Shown piece by piece: positions 7,234 to 8,801 of a stretch of DNA of 8,801 bases; the stretch's first letter is position 1, and every line of letters begins with the position of its first letter. The notes beneath the pieces are model-generated. The model worked only from the letters and a program-made list of their open reading frames with translations. It did not search any database and was not told the origin of the DNA. Location of the stretch: NCBI GenBank assembly GCA_001787465.1, contig MFXJ01000051.1, positions 1-8,801 of the forward strand, written 5' to 3'. Origin of the DNA: Candidatus Peregrinibacteria bacterium RIFOXYB2_FULL_32_7. Lineage in GTDB: Bacteria > Patescibacteriota > Gracilibacteria > UBA1369 > GWF2-33-10. The translations under genes and the position numbers were made by a program.

Positions 7234-7376
7234 TCTTTTTTAATAGGTTGAAAGAAGGAGGTCGATCTGCTTTTTTTGTTAACGTTACGTGATTTTTCGG
7301 GGAGATAATTAAGGTGGGGATTGCAATCTTTATTTTTTAGATTTAAAGTGTTTTTGTCTTGTAAAATTATTAATTT

Positions 7377-8801
7377 ATGATAAAAACACGTTTTGCTCCA
7401 TCTCCGACTGGATATCTTCATGTGGGAAGCTTGCGTACTGCTCTTTACTCTTATCTTTTTGCTAGGAAAAATAATGGTAAATTTATTTTACGAATAGAAG
7501 ATACTGATCAGGAAAGATTTGTTGAAGGAGCGATGGAGAGTTTGATTAGGATATTGAAGGTAATGGGGCTTGAATATGATGAGGGAGTAATCGGAAGTCG
7601 GAAGTTGGAAGTTGGAAGTTTAGAGTTTGAGGAAAAAGGAAACTATGGGCCATATATTCAATCTAAAAGATCGGAAATTTATAAAGAATATGCTGATAAA
7701 CTTTTGAAATCTGGGCATGCTTATCGCTGTTTTTGTAGTAAAGAACGATTGGATGCAATGAGAGAGAATCAAAAAGCTAGAAAACTTGCAACGATGTATG
7801 ATCAGAAATGCGCTTATTTATCTGAGGAAGAAGTTCAAAAAAATTTAGATCAAAATTTACCTTTTGTTATTAGGTTGAAAATCTCTCATGACGAGACTAT
7901 TGGTTTTGAAGATATGATTCGCGGTAAAGTTGAGTTTAAGGGATATACTATTGATGATCAGGTTTTGATGAAGTCTGATGGATTGCCGACTTATCATTTG
8001 GCGAATGTGGTTGACGATCATTTGATGGAAATTACGCATGTGATTCGAGGTGAAGAATGGTTACCTTCAACGCCGAAGCATGTTGCTCTTTATAAAGCTT
8101 TTGGTTGGGAAAAACCTATTTTTGCTCATTTGCCTCTGCTTTTAAATCCAGATAAAACCAAACTTTCAAAAAGACAAGGTGATGTTGCGGTCGAAGATTA
8201 TTTGAAAAAAGGTTATATCAAGGAAGCTTTGATAAATTTCGTAGCTTTGCTTGGTTGGAATCCTGGAACTGAGCAGGAAATTTTTAGTATGCAGGAATTA
8301 ATTCAAGCATTTGATTTTAGTAAAGTACAAAAGGCTGGTGCTGTTTTTGATCATGAAAAATTAGACTGGATGAATGGGAAATATTTGAGAGAAATGCCGT
8401 TTGCTAATTTAGCCAAAGAGATTTATAAAGTTTTGAAGGAGGAAGATTGGTTTGATTTAGAGGAAAATGATGAATATTTCAAAAAAGTTTTGAGATTAAA
8501 TTGTGAAAGGATGAAGAAATTTAGTGAGGCTAAAGATTTAATGAAATTCTTTTTTATAGATAAATTTGATTATGACAAAAATTTATTTTTACATGAGAAA
8601 ATGAATGTTGATGCTAATATGGCCAGAAAAACCTTGACAGTGGTTTTGAAAACTTTAGAGAATTTGCCTGATAAAAATTTTGAATCTGAAGAAGAAATTA
8701 AATTGGTTTTGATGAAAGTTATCAATGATTTAGGAGTGAAGAATGGGCAGGTCTTGTGGCCGCTCCGAGTGGCTTTAACTAATGAAAAATTTTCCCCAGG
8801 A
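7377..8801 (+). CDS. gltX: Glutamyl-tRNA synthetase (3' end cut by window edge)
   Basis: The frame is open for 475 codons from the ATG at 7377 to the last base. The enzyme would charge tRNA-Glu in the cytosol. The class I HIGH motif appears as H15-V-G-S18 inside APSPTGYLHVGSLRTA, and the KMSKS loop as K262-L-S-K-R266. C118-F-C120 and Y141-x-x-x-C145 match the zinc-binding region of bacterial GluRS. ILRIEDTD and LPTYHLANVVDDHLM are further family blocks, and the helical anticodon-binding half follows. The visible end, WPLRVALTNEKFSPG, is usually some 20-30 residues from the C-terminus, so little is missing. The GVIGSRKLEVGSLEFEEKGN stretch (about 69-88), between DEG and YGPY, is longer than in typical enzymes and is encoded by a 7-bp tandem repeat. 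The ATG is preceded by AT-rich sequence with no Shine-Dalgarno sequence. Zinc binding is inferred. Confidence 0.96.
   Translation, partial: MIKTRFAPSPTGYLHVGSLRTALYSYLFARKNNGKFILRIEDTDQERFVEGAMESLIRILKVMGLEYDEGVIGSRKLEVGSLEFEEKGNYGPYIQSKRSEIYKEYADKLLKSGHAYRCFCSKERLDAMRENQKARKLATMYDQKCAYLSEEEVQKNLDQNLPFVIRLKISHDETIGFEDMIRGKVEFKGYTIDDQVLMKSDGLPTYHLANVVDDHLMEITHVIRGEEWLPSTPKHVALYKAFGWEKPIFAHLPLLLNPDKTKLSKRQGDVAVEDYLKKGYIKEALINFVALLGWNPGTEQEIFSMQELIQAFDFSKVQKAGAVFDHEKLDWMNGKYLREMPFANLAKEIYKVLKEEDWFDLEENDEYFKKVLRLNCERMKKFSEAKDLMKFFFIDKFDYDKNLFLHEKMNVDANMARKTLTVVLKTLENLPDKNFESEEEIKLVLMKVINDLGVKNGQVLWPLRVALTNEKFSPG
7593..7627 (+). repeat. 7-bp tandem repeat inside gltX
   Basis: Four head-to-tail heptamers occur: GGAAGTC (7593-7599) and then GGAAGTT three times (7600-7620). 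A degenerate fifth unit, TAGAGTT (7621-7627), follows. The unit is not a multiple of three, so each copy is read in a different phase, giving G-S-R-K-L-E-V-G-S-L-E-F. The array sits exactly where the protein is longer than its relatives. Confidence 0.85.

Larger units (their letters stand above)
7076..7376. other. Divergent intergenic region between ftsK and gltX
   Basis: These 301 bases hold no convincing gene. The left half is AT-rich and contains the candidate promoters of both genes. The right half, about 7240-7330, is G-rich on the plus strand. It contains AAGGAGGT (7255-7262, a perfect Shine-Dalgarno sequence with no usable start after it), the 8-bp palindrome TAACGTTA and the 10-bp palindrome GATTGCAATC (7319-7328) followed by a T-rich run. 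The palindrome and T run lack a loop, so this is not a clear terminator. A minus-strand reading frame across 7227-7421 overlaps the gltX start and has no family resemblance, so it is not called. Confidence 0.6.

Noticed and set aside
7306..7330. T-box riboswitch for gltX: AAGGTGGGGATTGC resembles the conserved AGGGTGGNACCGCG
   Set aside because: The ACC core is ATT, the bulge would read TGGG, which does not match the A73 discriminator of the tRNA-Glu in this window, no specifier-loop stem is visible, and the following palindrome has no hairpin loop.
7227..7421. 64-residue minus-strand reading frame in the ftsK-gltX spacer
   Set aside because: It begins inside the gltX coding region on the opposite strand, is lysine/serine/asparagine-rich with no family resemblance, and no start signal supports it.
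1..8801. CRISPR array, phage, toxin-antitoxin or defence genes
   Set aside because: No regularly spaced direct repeats and no such protein families were seen on either strand; the only direct tandem array is the 7-bp repeat inside gltX.
1..8801. Alternative genetic code (UGA recoded, as in Gracilibacteria)
   Set aside because: No in-frame TGA was seen in the five genes, tryptophan is TGG throughout, and the four visible stops are TAA or TAG. There is no positive evidence, although the absence of TGA stops in four genes cannot exclude it.

Overview
This 8.8 kb window is AT-rich bacterial chromosome. It holds five protein genes, one tRNA gene and several unusual palindromic or tandem repeats. 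All genes look intact, except that the last one (gltX) runs off the right edge. The short intergenic spacers, the lack of Shine-Dalgarno sequences at all five start codons, the AT-rich composition and the style of the intergenic palindromes fit a candidate-phyla-radiation (Patescibacteria/Parcubacteria-like) genome. No rRNA or ribosomal protein is present, so this placement is an inference of moderate to low confidence.

Layout from left to right: (1) A plus-strand copper operon (35-3172) encodes a 70-residue HMA metal chaperone and, 12 bp later, a 970-residue CopA-type Cu+ P1B-ATPase. The ATPase has two HMA domains separated by an unrecognised ~115-residue segment and appears to carry an extra C-terminal membrane helix. 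(2) A REP-like imperfect palindrome (3212-3254) overlaps the 3' end of a minus-strand tRNA-Glu(TTC) gene with encoded CCA (3249-3323). The tRNA has its own near-consensus promoter. (3) A minus-strand alanine dehydrogenase (3397-4566) follows. (4) The 295-bp spacer 4567-4861 is dominated by a 178-nt almost perfect long palindrome (4685-4862), which ends inside the ftsK stop codon. (5) A minus-strand FtsK DNA translocase (4862-7075) follows. (6) A 301-bp divergent intergenic region (7076-7376) contains a G-rich gltX leader. (7) Glutamyl-tRNA synthetase (7377 to the end, plus strand) carries an in-frame insertion made largely of a 7-bp tandem repeat.

Functionally, the copper genes form one unit in which the chaperone hands Cu+ to the pump for export. 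tRNA-Glu and GluRS are substrate and enzyme but are not co-transcribed. Ald and FtsK are ordinary metabolic and chromosome-segregation genes. The least ordinary signal is the long palindrome at 4685-4862. Read as the plus strand, its arm differences are G-U wobbles and purine (mostly tandem G-A) oppositions, apart from two central pyrimidine positions and two single-base bulges. Such a bias suggests a folded plus-strand RNA, or a mobile element handled as single-stranded DNA, rather than an ordinary terminator. No defence system, transposase gene or CRISPR array is visible.
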